The notes under the pieces: model-generated
The model's input: the letters and a program-made list of their open reading frames with translations, nothing else
Database searches by the model: none
Told to the model about the DNA's origin: nothing
NCBI RefSeq assembly: GCF_037450285.1
Contig: NZ_JAQISN010000002.1
Location: 434,001 to 498,000, forward strand
Source: Erwinia sp. SLM-02
Lineage (GTDB): Bacteria; Pseudomonadota; Gammaproteobacteria; Enterobacterales; Enterobacteriaceae
Reading direction: 5' to 3'
Length of the DNA stretch: 64,000 nucleotides
In this document: positions 40,878-50,000 of the stretch, in pieces
How positions within the stretch are numbered: position 1 is the first letter of the stretch
How the letters are laid out: the number at the start of each line of letters is the position of its first letter
Position numbers and translations under genes: made by a program

Positions 40878-41582
40878 ATGATTATTAGTCGTACAGCGCA
40901 ACAGTGTGGCAAAGCCGATTATGGCTGGCTGCAGGCTCGCTATACCTTCTCCTTTGGCCACTATTTCGATCCTAAATTACTGGGGTACGCTTCCCTTCGC
41001 GTACTCAATCAGGAAGTGCTGGCACCAGGGGCTTCCTTTCAACCCAGAACCTATCCGAAAGTGGATGTGCTGAACCTGATATTGCAGGGCGAGGCGGAAT
41101 ATCGTGACAGCGAAGGCAATCACGAAACGGCGCGCGCCGGAGAGGCGCTGCTGCTGGCGACCCAGCCGGGGATCAGCTACAGCGAGCATAACATCAGTAA
41201 AGAGAGCAGCCTGACCCGGCTCCAGCTGTGGCTGGATGCCTGCCCGGAACGAGAAAACAACCGCGTGCAGCGGATTGCCGTGCCGGAAGATAAAACCTGT
41301 TCACTGCTGGCCTCACCGGACGGCAGCGAAGGCAGCCTGCAGCTCCGCCAGCAGGTGTGGATCCATCAGGTGATATTACGGCCGGGTGAAAGCCACCGGA
41401 TCCCACTGCACGGGCCGCGCGCCTATCTGCAGTCGATTCACGGTGCGTTTACGGCAGTGACCCATTCACATGAGCGGGAAGCCCTGACCTGCGGCGACGG
41501 CGCGTTTCTGCGGGAAGAAGAGAGCGTTCAGCTCACGGCGGAAACCCCGCTGCGCGCGCTGGTGATTGATTTACCGGTCTAA
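40878..41582 (+). CDS. yhaK: YhaK, pirin-family bicupin
   Basis: The 234-residue product begins MIISRTAQQCGKADYGWLQA and contains the pirin segment TFSFGHYFDPKLLGYASLRV, FQPRTYPKVDVLNLILQGEA in the first cupin and a second cupin domain. It matches E. coli YhaK, a redox-sensitive bicupin of unclear substrate. AAGGAG lies six bases before the ATG at 40878. Its last 12 bases overlap the end of the convergent tetR gene. Confidence 0.9.
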   Translation: MIISRTAQQCGKADYGWLQARYTFSFGHYFDPKLLGYASLRVLNQEVLAPGASFQPRTYPKVDVLNLILQGEAEYRDSEGNHETARAGEALLLATQPGISYSEHNISKESSLTRLQLWLDACPERENNRVQRIAVPEDKTCSLLASPDGSEGSLQLRQQVWIHQVILRPGESHRIPLHGPRAYLQSIHGAFTAVTHSHEREALTCGDGAFLREEESVQLTAETPLRALVIDLPV

Positions 41583-42134
41583 ACCACTCTCCGTAAGACA
41601 CTCCTGTAGCAGCGCGACGGCCAGCCCCCCGCTTTCCTCGCGCTGTGCCATCACAATCGCCCCATCGACCATTAACGTCAGCCTTTGCGCCTCACGCAGG
41701 CTCGGAGCGTCGTCAGACAGATAGCTGGCGATAACCTCCGTCATCGCCTGTTTATGCTGGCGTATCACCGGCAGCGACTCGGGAAGGCTATGGGCCATCT
41801 CCACCGCCGTGTTGATAAACGCACAGCCGCGAAATTCTTCAGAAGCAAACCACTGCCCCAGCGTGGCGGGCAGTGCCCGGCTCAGCGCACCGTGAATCTG
41901 CATCTGCTGCTCCAGTTCCGTACGAAACCAGTTAATCCAGCGCGTATGCCGATAGCCGAGAAAAGCCAGAATCAGATCGTTTTTTGCCGGGAAGTGGCGA
42001 TAGAACGTCACCTTGGTCACCCCGGCTTCTTTGATGATGCGATCAATCCCGGTTGCCCGTACGCCATGCTGATAAAACAGGTCATGGGCGGTATGAAGAA
42101 TGCGCTCGCGAGCGCTCAGCGTGTTGTCAGTCAT
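41571..42134 (-). CDS. TetR/AcrR-family transcriptional regulator
   Basis: The 187-residue protein has a TetR HTH (ATGIDRIIKEAGVTKVTFYR, about residues 26-45, followed by HFPAKNDL) and a ligand domain with a GCAFINTAVEMAHS segment typical of the YcdC/SmtB-like TetR subgroup. It is divergent from an NTF2-like gene, and two matching palindromes (42168, 42208) lie in the 109-base gap. It therefore probably represses both genes. The inducer is unknown. Confidence 0.88.
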   Translation of the reverse strand: MTDNTLSARERILHTAHDLFYQHGVRATGIDRIIKEAGVTKVTFYRHFPAKNDLILAFLGYRHTRWINWFRTELEQQMQIHGALSRALPATLGQWFASEEFRGCAFINTAVEMAHSLPESLPVIRQHKQAMTEVIASYLSDDAPSLREAQRLTLMVDGAIVMAQREESGGLAVALLQECLTESGLDR

Positions 42135-42167
42135 CGTTTCCCTTCCTTTTAAATTATTATCTCAGGA

Positions 42168-42185
42168 GTAGACAGCTCTGTCTAC
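42168..42185. promoter_or_regulatory. TetR-type operator 1
   Basis: GTAGACAG-CT-CTGTCTAC is an 18-base palindrome with perfect eight-base arms. It lies between the divergent tetR and NTF2-like genes. A second copy of the GTAGACA-N4-TGTCTAC core begins exactly 40 bases further on. Confidence 0.8.
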
Positions 42186-42207
42186 GTGAGTTATGGTTGT
42201 TATCAAG

Positions 42208-42225
42208 GTAGACAAACCTGTCTAC
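42208..42225. promoter_or_regulatory. TetR-type operator 2
   Basis: GTAGACA-AACC-TGTCTAC has perfect seven-base arms, identical to those of the site at 42168. It is 18 bases upstream of the NTF2-like start codon. The 40-base spacing puts both on the same helix face. Confidence 0.8.
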
Positions 42226-42243
42226 ATACCTCTGGAGATCATC

Positions 42244-42711
42244 ATGGAAACACGTCCCCCTCTTCCTCCCTTTACCGAAGAAAGCGCTCGTCAGAAAGTT
42301 CGCCTGGCTGAAGATGCCTGGAACAGCTGCGATGCGAAAAGAGTCTCGCTGGTGTATTCCCCGGATACCCACTGGCGTAACCGCGCGGAGTTTGTCGATG
42401 GCCGTGCCGACGTGGTGAAATTTTTGCAGCGCAAATGGCAAAAGGAACTGGATTACCGGCTAATTAAAGAGCTGTGGGCATTCAGTGAAAATCGTATTGC
42501 CGTACGTTTTGCCTATGAATGGCATGATGATTCCGGTCACTGGTATCGCAGTTACGGGAATGAGAACTGGGAATTTAATGCGCAGGGTTTGATGGTGAAT
42601 CGCCACGCCTGTATTAACGACTGCCCGATAAAAGAACAGGATCGCCGCTTTTTCTGGGAGGGCGCGCGCAGACCGGACGATCATCCAGAGCTGAGCGAAT
42701 TTGGATTCTGA
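42244..42711 (+). CDS. DUF1348, NTF2-like family protein
   Basis: The 155-residue protein matches the DUF1348 (SnoaL/NTF2-like fold) pattern: PFTEESARQKVRLAEDAWNS near the start, YSPDTHWRNRAEFVDGR, RFAYEWHDDSGHWYRSYGNE and ASIN-like HACINDCPIKEQDRRFFWEG. Members are small alpha/beta-barrel proteins of unknown activity, possibly binding or hydrolysing small hydrophobic molecules. GGAG precedes the ATG at 42244. It is the probable target of the divergent TetR regulator. Confidence 0.88.
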   Translation: METRPPLPPFTEESARQKVRLAEDAWNSCDAKRVSLVYSPDTHWRNRAEFVDGRADVVKFLQRKWQKELDYRLIKELWAFSENRIAVRFAYEWHDDSGHWYRSYGNENWEFNAQGLMVNRHACINDCPIKEQDRRFFWEGARRPDDHPELSEFGF

Positions 42712-42735
42712 TCGCCAGGAAGAAAAAACAAAAAG

Positions 42736-42763
42736 CAAAAAACCCGCCGAAGCGGGTTTTTTT
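42736..42763. terminator. Bidirectional terminator between DUF1348 gene and rnpB
   Basis: AACCCGC and GCGGGTT with loop CGAA are flanked by A-rich sequence on the left and seven Ts on the right. It can end the rightward NTF2-like transcript and the leftward rnpB transcript. Confidence 0.85.
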
Positions 42764-42771
42764 ATTGAATG

Positions 42772-43151
<380 letters not shown>

Positions 43152-43183
43152 GGCGCGCAGTGTATAGCGTTTTCTATGACTTG

Positions 43184-44047
43184 TCACTCACCCTGCTGCT
43201 CAAGGGCGTACTTATACAGGGCATTTTTTTTCACCCCGTGGATTTCTGCTGTCAGCGCCGCGGCTTTTTTCAGCGGCAGCTCGGCCTGCAGCAGCGCCAG
43301 CGTGCGCAGCGCTTCCGGCGGCAGTGCATCCTCCTGGGCGTGATAGCCTTCCACGATCAGCACCATCTCGCCCTTGCGGCGGTTCTCATCTTCCAGCACC
43401 CACGCCAGCAGTTCGCCAACCGGTGCGCCGTTAATCGACTCCCAGGTCTTGGTGATCTCACGGGCCAGCACCACATAGCGGTCCGGCCCCAGCACCGACA
43501 CCATATCCTGCAGGCTGTCGATTAAGCGGTGGGTGGATTCGTAAAAAATCAGCGTGCGCGGCTCCTGCTCCAGCTCGCGCAGGGTGTCGCAGCGCCCTTT
43601 GCTTTTGGCCGGCAGAAAACCTTCGTAACAGAATCGATCGGACGGCAATCCCGCGGCGCTTAATGCTGTGACGGCGGCACAGGCACCCGGCAGTGGCACC
43701 ACGCGGATCCCGGCCTCACGGCACAAACGCACCAGGTGATAGCCCGGATCGTTGATCAGCGGCGTGCCGGCATCGGAAACTAAGGCTATGCTTTGTCCCT
43801 CACGGAGCTTTGCCAGCAGCGATTCCGCTTTCTGCTGTTCGTTGTGGTCGTGCAATGCGAAGAGCCGCGCATTGATGGCGAAATGTTGTAGCAACAGCCC
43901 GGTATGACGTGTATCTTCCGCAGCGATCAGATCGACGCTCGCAAGCACCGTCAGTGCCCGCTGGGTGATATCGCCCAGGTTACCAATCGGTGTTGGAACG
44001 ATATAGAGCGTGCTGGCAGAAATATCTGCCCGATCGTGTTGTTTCAT
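43184..44047 (-). CDS. rsmI: RsmI, 16S rRNA 2'-O-methyltransferase (C1402)
   Basis: The 287-residue protein aligns with E. coli RsmI. It has LYIVPTPIGNLGDITQRAL at the start, LIAAEDTRHTGLLLQHF, ALVSDAGTPLINDPGYHLVR and LPGACAAVTALSAAGLPSDR, typical of the tetrapyrrole-methylase fold. It methylates the ribose of C1402 in 16S rRNA. It is divergent from lpoA with a 62-base gap, the arrangement seen in enterobacteria. Confidence 0.95.
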   Translation of the reverse strand: MKQHDRADISASTLYIVPTPIGNLGDITQRALTVLASVDLIAAEDTRHTGLLLQHFAINARLFALHDHNEQQKAESLLAKLREGQSIALVSDAGTPLINDPGYHLVRLCREAGIRVVPLPGACAAVTALSAAGLPSDRFCYEGFLPAKSKGRCDTLRELEQEPRTLIFYESTHRLIDSLQDMVSVLGPDRYVVLAREITKTWESINGAPVGELLAWVLEDENRRKGEMVLIVEGYHAQEDALPPEALRTLALLQAELPLKKAAALTAEIHGVKKNALYKYALEQQGE

Positions 44048-44109
44048 TGTTTGATCCGAATAGCCGATTTAATATTGAGCATCTTGAAAAAAACATCACT
44101 GGATACAGT

Positions 44110-46149
44110 ATGCTTCCTTCGAAAGTAGTTCGTAGCAAAGCCGGGCGCAGCCTGCCGCTTCTGCTGGCCGCCCTGATTTTTGCCGGATGTACCGGCCAGG
44201 CACCACAAACGCCACCGGCGAATGTCCAGGGCGCTGCCACCGGCACCTCTGATTATTACCTGCAGCAGATGCAGCAAAGCTCAGATGATAACAAGGTTGG
44301 CTGGCAATTACTCGCAATCAGAGCACTGTTGAATGAAGGCAAGCTGCCGCAGGCTAACCAGCAGCTGTCCCAGCTGCCGCAGCAGCTTGATGCTACCCAG
44401 AGCCAGGAACAGCTGCTGCTTCAGGCCCAGCTGCACATCATTGAGCAGAATTTTCCCGCAGCGGCAGAGCGGCTGAAGCAGGTCGATGTTGCGTCGCTCT
44501 CGAAAGATCAGCAGGCCCGCTACTATCAGCTGCAGATCGCTATCGGCCAGGGCCGTCCAACGCTGGACGTGCTGCGTGCCTATATCGCCCAGGAGCCGCT
44601 GCTCGCCAACCCGGCTGAAAAGCAGGCGAATATCGATGCGACGTGGCAGGCGCTGAGCCAGATGACCCAGGACCAGCTCAATAACGTGACCATCAATGCA
44701 AACGAGAACGTTCTGCAGGGATGGCTGGATCTGCTGGGCGTGTACAAGGCGAACAGCAACGATCCGGATATGCTCAAGGCCGGTATCAGCGACTGGCAGA
44801 ACCGCTATCCGTATAACCCGGCGGCAAAAACCCTGCCGACGGCGCTGAGCCAGGTCAAAAACTTCCAGCAAGGTTCGACCGGTAAAATCGCGCTGCTGCT
44901 GCCGCTGAGCGGCCAGGCCCAGGTCTTTGCCAGTGCCATTCAGCAGGGCTTTAACGACGCGAAGAACGGTACGCTGATGCAGTCCTCTGCGCCTGCTGCA
45001 CCGGTTCAGGCTCCGGAGGCCGCAACAACGGCGGACGCAGCGGCTACCGATGCCAATGCGGTCGTCAGCCCGTCAGCCGCACCGACGGACGGTACGGCCC
45101 AGCCGGATGCAGCGCAGCCGCAGCCGGTTGCGTCCAGCGGCGTGGAAACGGCGGCCCCGTCGGGCAGCACCCAGGTTCAGGTCTATGACACCAGCACCCA
45201 GCCGGTCGATCAGCTGTTGACCCAGGCGCAGAATGACGGCGCAACGCTGGTCGTTGGCCCGCTGCTGAAAAATCAGGTTGAGCAGGTCGTCGCCAGCCCA
45301 ACCGCGCTTAACGTCCTGGCGCTCAACGAGCCGGAAACGATCCAGAACCGTCCGAATATCTGTTACTTTGCGCTTTCTCCTGAAGACGAAGCGCGCGATG
45401 CCGCGCATCATATGTGGGATCAGGGCAAGCGCTCGCCGCTGCTGCTGGTACCGCGCAGTTCCCTGGGCGATCGGGTGAATAAAGCCTTTGCCGCCGAATG
45501 GCAGCAGCTGGGTGGCGGTACCGTCCTGCAGCAGCAGTTTGGTTCCACCGCCGAACTCAAGCAGGGGATCAATAGCGGCGCGGGTATTCGCCTGAGCGGC
45601 ACGCCGGTTAACGTACAGCCGGCTCAGCCTCAGGGCGTAACCATCGCCGGTCTGAACATCCCGGCTCCGGTGAGCGACGCGCCAGCGGCCGACGCCGCGA
45701 GTGCCGGCGGCAGCGTGGATTCGGTGTATATCATTGCCACGCAGAGCGAGCTGACGCTGATTAAGCCGATGATCGCCATGCGGGTCAGCAGCCGTGATAA
45801 CGTCAGCCTGTACGCCAGCTCGCGCAGCAACCAGGCCGGTGCCGGCCCGGACTACCGCCTGGAACTGGACGGCCTGCAGTTTAGCGATGTTCCCCTGCTC
45901 TCCGGCACGAACAATGCGCTGATGCAGCAGGCGGCGAAGAAGTTTAACAACGACTACTCACTGGTTCGCCTCTATGCGATGGGCATTGATGCCTGGTCGC
46001 TGGCCAACCACTTCAGTGAAATGCGCCAGCTGCCGGGCTTCCAGCTAAAAGGCAATACCGGCAATTTGAGCGCAACACAGGACTGCGTGATTAACAGGAA
46101 GTTAGCATGGAGCCAGTATCGTCAGGGGCAAATCGTTCCGGCATCCTGA
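44110..46149 (+). CDS. lpoA: LpoA, outer-membrane lipoprotein activator of PBP1a
   Basis: The 679-residue lipoprotein has a signal sequence ending in the lipobox L-I-F-A-G-C. It is followed by an N-terminal TPR-like helical domain (YYLQQMQQSSDD), an Ala/Pro/Thr-rich variable linker around residues 295-360, and a periplasmic-binding-protein-like C-terminal domain (NVLALNEPETIQNRPNICYF; YASSRSNQAGAGPDYRLELD). LpoA reaches through the peptidoglycan to stimulate PBP1a. The ATG at 44110 places the lipobox correctly; the 40-codon upstream extension reads into the rsmI control region. It overlaps yraN by 43 bases. Confidence 0.95.
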   Translation: MLPSKVVRSKAGRSLPLLLAALIFAGCTGQAPQTPPANVQGAATGTSDYYLQQMQQSSDDNKVGWQLLAIRALLNEGKLPQANQQLSQLPQQLDATQSQEQLLLQAQLHIIEQNFPAAAERLKQVDVASLSKDQQARYYQLQIAIGQGRPTLDVLRAYIAQEPLLANPAEKQANIDATWQALSQMTQDQLNNVTINANENVLQGWLDLLGVYKANSNDPDMLKAGISDWQNRYPYNPAAKTLPTALSQVKNFQQGSTGKIALLLPLSGQAQVFASAIQQGFNDAKNGTLMQSSAPAAPVQAPEAATTADAAATDANAVVSPSAAPTDGTAQPDAAQPQPVASSGVETAAPSGSTQVQVYDTSTQPVDQLLTQAQNDGATLVVGPLLKNQVEQVVASPTALNVLALNEPETIQNRPNICYFALSPEDEARDAAHHMWDQGKRSPLLLVPRSSLGDRVNKAFAAEWQQLGGGTVLQQQFGSTAELKQGINSGAGIRLSGTPVNVQPAQPQGVTIAGLNIPAPVSDAPAADAASAGGSVDSVYIIATQSELTLIKPMIAMRVSSRDNVSLYASSRSNQAGAGPDYRLELDGLQFSDVPLLSGTNNALMQQAAKKFNNDYSLVRLYAMGIDAWSLANHFSEMRQLPGFQLKGNTGNLSATQDCVINRKLAWSQYRQGQIVPAS

Positions 46150-46499
46150 GTCGACAGCAGCAGGGGGCGCAGCGTGAACGTCAGGCTCGCCGCCTGCTGG
46201 AAACAGCCGGTCTGCGCTTTGTCGCCGCAAATGTCCGCTACCGATCGGGGGAACTCGATCTGATTATGCGTGACCGGCAGGTATGGGTTTTTGTTGAGGT
46301 GCGCTATCGCCGCTCTGACCGTTTTGGTGGGGCGGTGGCCAGCGTCACCCACAGTAAACGACAAAAACTATTGCGAGCGGCAGCACTTTGGCTGCATAGC
46401 CGTGGTCAAAGCTTTGACACCGTCGACTGCCGTTTTGATGTGGTAGCCATTACCGGAGAACAGGTGGAATGGTTGCCCAATGCGTTTAACGCTGAATAA
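46107..46499 (+). CDS. yraN: YraN, UPF0102 endonuclease-like protein
   Basis: The 130-residue product has the UPF0102/YraN restriction-endonuclease-like core: G-E-L-D-L-I in RYRSGELDLIMRDRQVWVFV, then EVRYRRSDRFGGAVASVTHS with the catalytic E-x-K-like region. The nuclease activity is predicted, not proven, and the cellular role is unclear. It begins inside the end of lpoA, as in E. coli, implying coupled translation. The start is the ATG at 46107. Confidence 0.9.
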   Translation: MEPVSSGANRSGILSRQQQGAQRERQARRLLETAGLRFVAANVRYRSGELDLIMRDRQVWVFVEVRYRRSDRFGGAVASVTHSKRQKLLRAAALWLHSRGQSFDTVDCRFDVVAITGEQVEWLPNAFNAE

Positions 46500-46549
46500 C
46501 GGCCCTTAACGACAGGTCGAAGACCGCGAAAACTAACCAGGTGAATGAC

Positions 46550-47140
46550 GTGCTGGAAAGAATTAAAGTCTGTTTTACCGAGAGTATTCAAACGCAAATC
46601 GCCGCGGCGGAAGCGCTTCCCGATGCGATTTCACGCGCTGCCATGACCATCGTGCAGTCGCTGTTGAATGGTAACAAAATCCTGAGCTGTGGTAACGGAA
46701 CCTCCAGTGCCAATGCCCAGCATTTTGCTGCCAGTATGATCAACCGTTTTGAGACCGAACGCCCGAGCCTGCCTGCGATTGCCCTCAGCGCCGATAATGT
46801 GCTGCTGACGGCAATTGGTAACGATCGTCTGCACGACGAAATTTACGCCAAGCAGGTTCGCGCGCTGGGCCATGCAGGGGATATCCTGCTGGCCATTTCA
46901 ACCCGCGGCAACAGCCGCGATATTGTAAAAGCAGTAGAAGCCGCGGTAACGCGTGATATGACCATCATCGCGCTTACCGGTTACGATGGCGGAGAGCTCG
47001 CCGGTTTACTGGGCCCGCAGGATGTGGAGATCCGTATTCCCTCGCATCGCAGCGCCAGGATTCAGGAGATGCATATGCTGACCGTGAATTGCCTGTGCGA
47101 TTTGATAGATAACACTTTATTTCCCCACCAGGATGTTTAA
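46550..47140 (+). CDS. diaA: DiaA, DnaA initiator-associating protein
   Basis: From GTG 46550 the frame gives 196 residues, exactly the E. coli DiaA length. It has the SIS-domain sequence KILSCGNGTSSANAQHFAAS and HRSARIQEMHMLTVNCLCDL. DiaA forms a tetramer that binds several DnaA molecules and promotes timely initiation at oriC. An upstream GTG at 46541 is in frame, but it would use the same AGGTG sequence that sits six bases before 46550. It follows yraN and precedes dolP by ten bases. Confidence 0.94.
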   Translation: MLERIKVCFTESIQTQIAAAEALPDAISRAAMTIVQSLLNGNKILSCGNGTSSANAQHFAASMINRFETERPSLPAIALSADNVLLTAIGNDRLHDEIYAKQVRALGHAGDILLAISTRGNSRDIVKAVEAAVTRDMTIIALTGYDGGELAGLLGPQDVEIRIPSHRSARIQEMHMLTVNCLCDLIDNTLFPHQDV

Positions 47141-47150
47141 AGGAGCTTAA

Positions 47151-47723
47151 ATGAAGGCATTATCTGCAGCGGCAGTGGTACTCACCGCATTAATGTTACA
47201 GGGTTGCGTCGCCGCGGTAGTGGGCAGCGCCGCCGTCGCGACCAAAAGCGCCACGGACCCGCGTACCGTTGGCACCCAGGTGGATGATGGCACGCTGGAA
47301 CTGCGCGTCAGCAATGCACTGTCGAAAGATGAACAGATCAAACAGAGCACCCATATCGTGGCCACGGCTTACCAGGGCAAAGTGCTGCTGACCGGCCAGT
47401 CACCGAACGCAGAGCTTGCCACGCGCGCCAAACAGATCGCCGTGGGCGTTGACGGCGCAACCGAGGTCTATAACGAGATCCGCACGGCCAGTAAAGTCAG
47501 CTTTGGCACCGCCTCTTCCGACACCTGGATCACCACCAAAGTGCGCTCTCAGCTGCTGGGCAGCGACCAGGTGAAATCGTCTAACGTGAAGGTGACCACC
47601 GAGAACGGCGAGGTGTTCCTGCTGGGTCTGGTGACGAACGAAGAAGCCAAGGCGGCGGCGGATATCGCCAGCCGGGTGAGCGGCGTTAAGCACGTCACTA
47701 CCGCGTTTACCATTCTGAAATAG
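47151..47723 (+). CDS. dolP: DolP (YraP), outer-membrane lipoprotein with two BON domains
   Basis: The 190-residue lipoprotein has a signal ending in L-M-L-Q-G-C and two BON domains: DDGTLELRVSNALSKDEQIK to TEVYNEIRTA, and TWITTKVRSQLLGSDQVKSS to GVKHVTTAF. DolP binds anionic phospholipids and supports BAM function and envelope integrity at the division site. AAAGGAG precedes the ATG. It is ten bases after diaA, and a hairpin follows at 47748. Confidence 0.94.
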   Translation: MKALSAAAVVLTALMLQGCVAAVVGSAAVATKSATDPRTVGTQVDDGTLELRVSNALSKDEQIKQSTHIVATAYQGKVLLTGQSPNAELATRAKQIAVGVDGATEVYNEIRTASKVSFGTASSDTWITTKVRSQLLGSDQVKSSNVKVTTENGEVFLLGLVTNEEAKAAADIASRVSGVKHVTTAFTILK

Positions 47724-47747
47724 CGTTCGTTTTAAAGCGTGATTAAA

Positions 47748-47773
47748 GGCGGGAAGGAACCCGCCTGCAGTTT
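47748..47773 (+). terminator. Hairpin after dolP
   Basis: GGCGGG and CCCGCC with a six-base loop are followed by TGCAGTTTT, 25 bases past the dolP stop. Confidence 0.55.
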
Positions 47774-47873
47774 TCACAGCGCGACTCTGGAACCCACCAG
47801 GCTCGTTCATCCCCCCGGAAAGGCAACACTTTCACCGACTATCAGGCCACAACGTTTTGCCCTTCCCGCTTTT

Positions 47874-49784
47874 CTACAGCCGGCTCAAACAGTCCATCGC
47901 CACCGCTTTAAAACTGTCAAAATCCTTGCTGTCCCGCAGCCGGGTCATCGCCCGCTCGCGCATAAAGGTGACGAACAGATCGTAGATCGCCATCGCCTCT
48001 TCGTATTCGCTTTTGCTGATGGCCAGCAGGAAAATGACATAGGCGGTTTCATCCCCCCATTTAATCCCCTGCGGAGCCAGCACCGTGTAGACGCAGGTTT
48101 TCCTGGCCAGCAGGCCGAGTGAATGCGGCAGCGCAATGCCCTCACCCAGCATGGTGGTGACAATCGCTTCACGCTCCTCAACCGAGGGATAGAATGCCTC
48201 GTCGACGATCCCTTCCTGTTCCAGCCGATCGCACAGCTGGCGGAACAGTGCGGTGCGATCGATTTCACCCTCGATAATGCAGAAGTGGCCGGCGTCAAAA
48301 AACTTCTCCAGCATATAGGGGCGGGTGCGATCCAGCAGCACCTGCTTGCCCAGCTGTTCCAGCTGGAAATCGGTGGGGAACGGGGACATCACCACCACCG
48401 GTTTATCTTTATCGCTCAGCCGCACGGTGGAGATCACGAAGTCCTCTTCCACGCCCGCCAGCTGCTCATATTCACGCAGGGAAATGATGCGGCGCACCTC
48501 AATCTGCGGGTATTTACGCATCAGCATCGCCTGGATCATCCGCACCGTCGAGTTGCCGGTATCGCAGACCAGCAGCACCAGCGGGTAGCGCTGATAGCCG
48601 ACGTTATAGTGGCGCTCCAGCCCAACGCCGATATGCAGCACCAGGAATCCGACTTCGTTTTCGCTGATGGCATAGGGCGTATATTTGCCCCAGCTGGAGA
48701 CGGCCGCCAGCGTTACGTCATATGCCATCGGGTAATGCTGTTTGATGTTCGCCAGCAGCGGATTCGGGATAGTGATCTGGTAGCGCACCCGGGTAATCAT
48801 GGTTTTAATGTGCGTCAGCAGATCGGCGCGCAGCTGCGGATCGTTTTGCAGGTTAAATCCGTAGTGGCTGTTGATGTAGTTAAGGATGTAATCCACCAGC
48901 GATTCACCATCGTCCGGGCTGATGGCGCTGGGAGCGGCTTCCTCAATGCGCCGGGCGGCAATATGCACCTGAAGCCAGGCCTCTTCCGCCGGGGAAATGC
49001 TTTTCCCGGTGATCGGCCGCATCAGGTTGATAATGTGCCGGGCGGCATCGCGCACGTCGTCGGCAACATCTTCGGCAGTAAAGTCAGAAAGCGGATAGCC
49101 TTCCGCGATGCGGCGCACCGCCACCGCGCAGTAGAGGCGCAGATAGAGTTCGGCATCGTCGGCCAGACGGATATTGAAGCGGGACAGGCACTCCAGCAGC
49201 ATCGGCTGCAGGGTGGCCAGCATGCCCCGGTTCAGCGCCTCCAGCTTCAGCAGCGGGCTGTCGGCATCCTCCTGCGCCAGCTGGTAGAGCAGATCGGTCA
49301 GGCAGGTACGCATCGCCGCTTCGCTGCCAAACAGCTTCATGCCGTAACGCGGCCGGGTTTCAATCTCCAGGCCGTAGCGGCTAAGCCACTCTCTCACCTC
49401 TGCCATATCCCCCTGCAGCGTGGTGCGGCTGACAAACCATTCGTCCGCCAGGTCTTCCAGCTTGAGGGAAAAAGCCGAGGTCAGAAAACGGATTAACAGG
49501 TAATGAACCCGTTCCGTTGAGGTCCGCGGGACGCGCAGGCTGGAGGTTGACTGCTGCAGCAGACGGTCGTAGCGCCCGGCATCATCAATCTTCAGCTGAT
49601 AGCCCTCGCCGCGGCTGAGGACAAAACTGGCACCGTGGTCGGCCAGCAGTTCATTCAGTGCGGTCACATCAGTGCGCACGGTGCGGGTTGAAACGGCCAG
49701 TCGGCGCGCCAGTTCATCCTGCGGCAGGATTTCATTTTGCAGAAGGTCAAACAGCTGTGCCAGTCGTTGGTTGGGAAATCTCAC
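47874..49784 (-). CDS. BglG/MtlR-type PRD regulator with EIIB- and EIIA-like domains
   Basis: The 636-residue protein has two N-terminal HTH units (LPQDELARRLAVSTRTVRTD near 22-41; LADEWFVSRTTLQGDMAEVR near 110-129), then two PTS regulation domains with candidate phospho-His in LQVHIAARRIE and VLHIGVGLERH. An EIIB-like loop CDTGNST (Cys407) and an EIIA-like domain with GIALPHS (His554) follow. This is the MtlR/LicR/ManR activator layout, controlled by PTS phosphorylation. It lies 216 bases downstream of dgaF on the same strand, so it is the likely regulator of the DUF4310-4312 cluster. The DNA target was not identified. Confidence 0.88.
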   Translation of the reverse strand: MRFPNQRLAQLFDLLQNEILPQDELARRLAVSTRTVRTDVTALNELLADHGASFVLSRGEGYQLKIDDAGRYDRLLQQSTSSLRVPRTSTERVHYLLIRFLTSAFSLKLEDLADEWFVSRTTLQGDMAEVREWLSRYGLEIETRPRYGMKLFGSEAAMRTCLTDLLYQLAQEDADSPLLKLEALNRGMLATLQPMLLECLSRFNIRLADDAELYLRLYCAVAVRRIAEGYPLSDFTAEDVADDVRDAARHIINLMRPITGKSISPAEEAWLQVHIAARRIEEAAPSAISPDDGESLVDYILNYINSHYGFNLQNDPQLRADLLTHIKTMITRVRYQITIPNPLLANIKQHYPMAYDVTLAAVSSWGKYTPYAISENEVGFLVLHIGVGLERHYNVGYQRYPLVLLVCDTGNSTVRMIQAMLMRKYPQIEVRRIISLREYEQLAGVEEDFVISTVRLSDKDKPVVVMSPFPTDFQLEQLGKQVLLDRTRPYMLEKFFDAGHFCIIEGEIDRTALFRQLCDRLEQEGIVDEAFYPSVEEREAIVTTMLGEGIALPHSLGLLARKTCVYTVLAPQGIKWGDETAYVIFLLAISKSEYEEAMAIYDLFVTFMRERAMTRLRDSKDFDSFKAVAMDCLSRL

Positions 49785-49950
49785 GGGGTTCCATTATCAT
49801 CAGAATGAAGCGTTTTATCGGTTTTTTTATACTCAGCCTACCTTTATTCGCGCCGAAAAAATAGCGTAGCAGCCTCTGCAAATATTCATTTGACAGATAT
49901 CGCAGTTTATCCAAAAAGTGCGAGATTTTGTTTCGGAAAGAATAGATTTC

Positions 49951-49992
49951 CCCCGCCGCCGTAAGATCAACAGCGATCGTCTGGCGGCGGGG
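49951..49992 (-). terminator. Large hairpin after the aldolase gene
   Basis: CCCCGCCGCC and GGCGGCGGGG form ten GC-only pairs enclosing a 22-base loop, nine bases past the dgaF-like stop. It is followed on the reverse strand by GAAATCT without a T tract. It may attenuate read-through into the regulator gene or protect the operon's 3' end. Confidence 0.5.
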
Positions 49993-50000
49993 GATCCGGC

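Noticed and set aside
48123..49496. 457-codon forward open frame over the PRD regulator gene
   Set aside because: It mirrors the regulator coding sequence and shows only composition bias.
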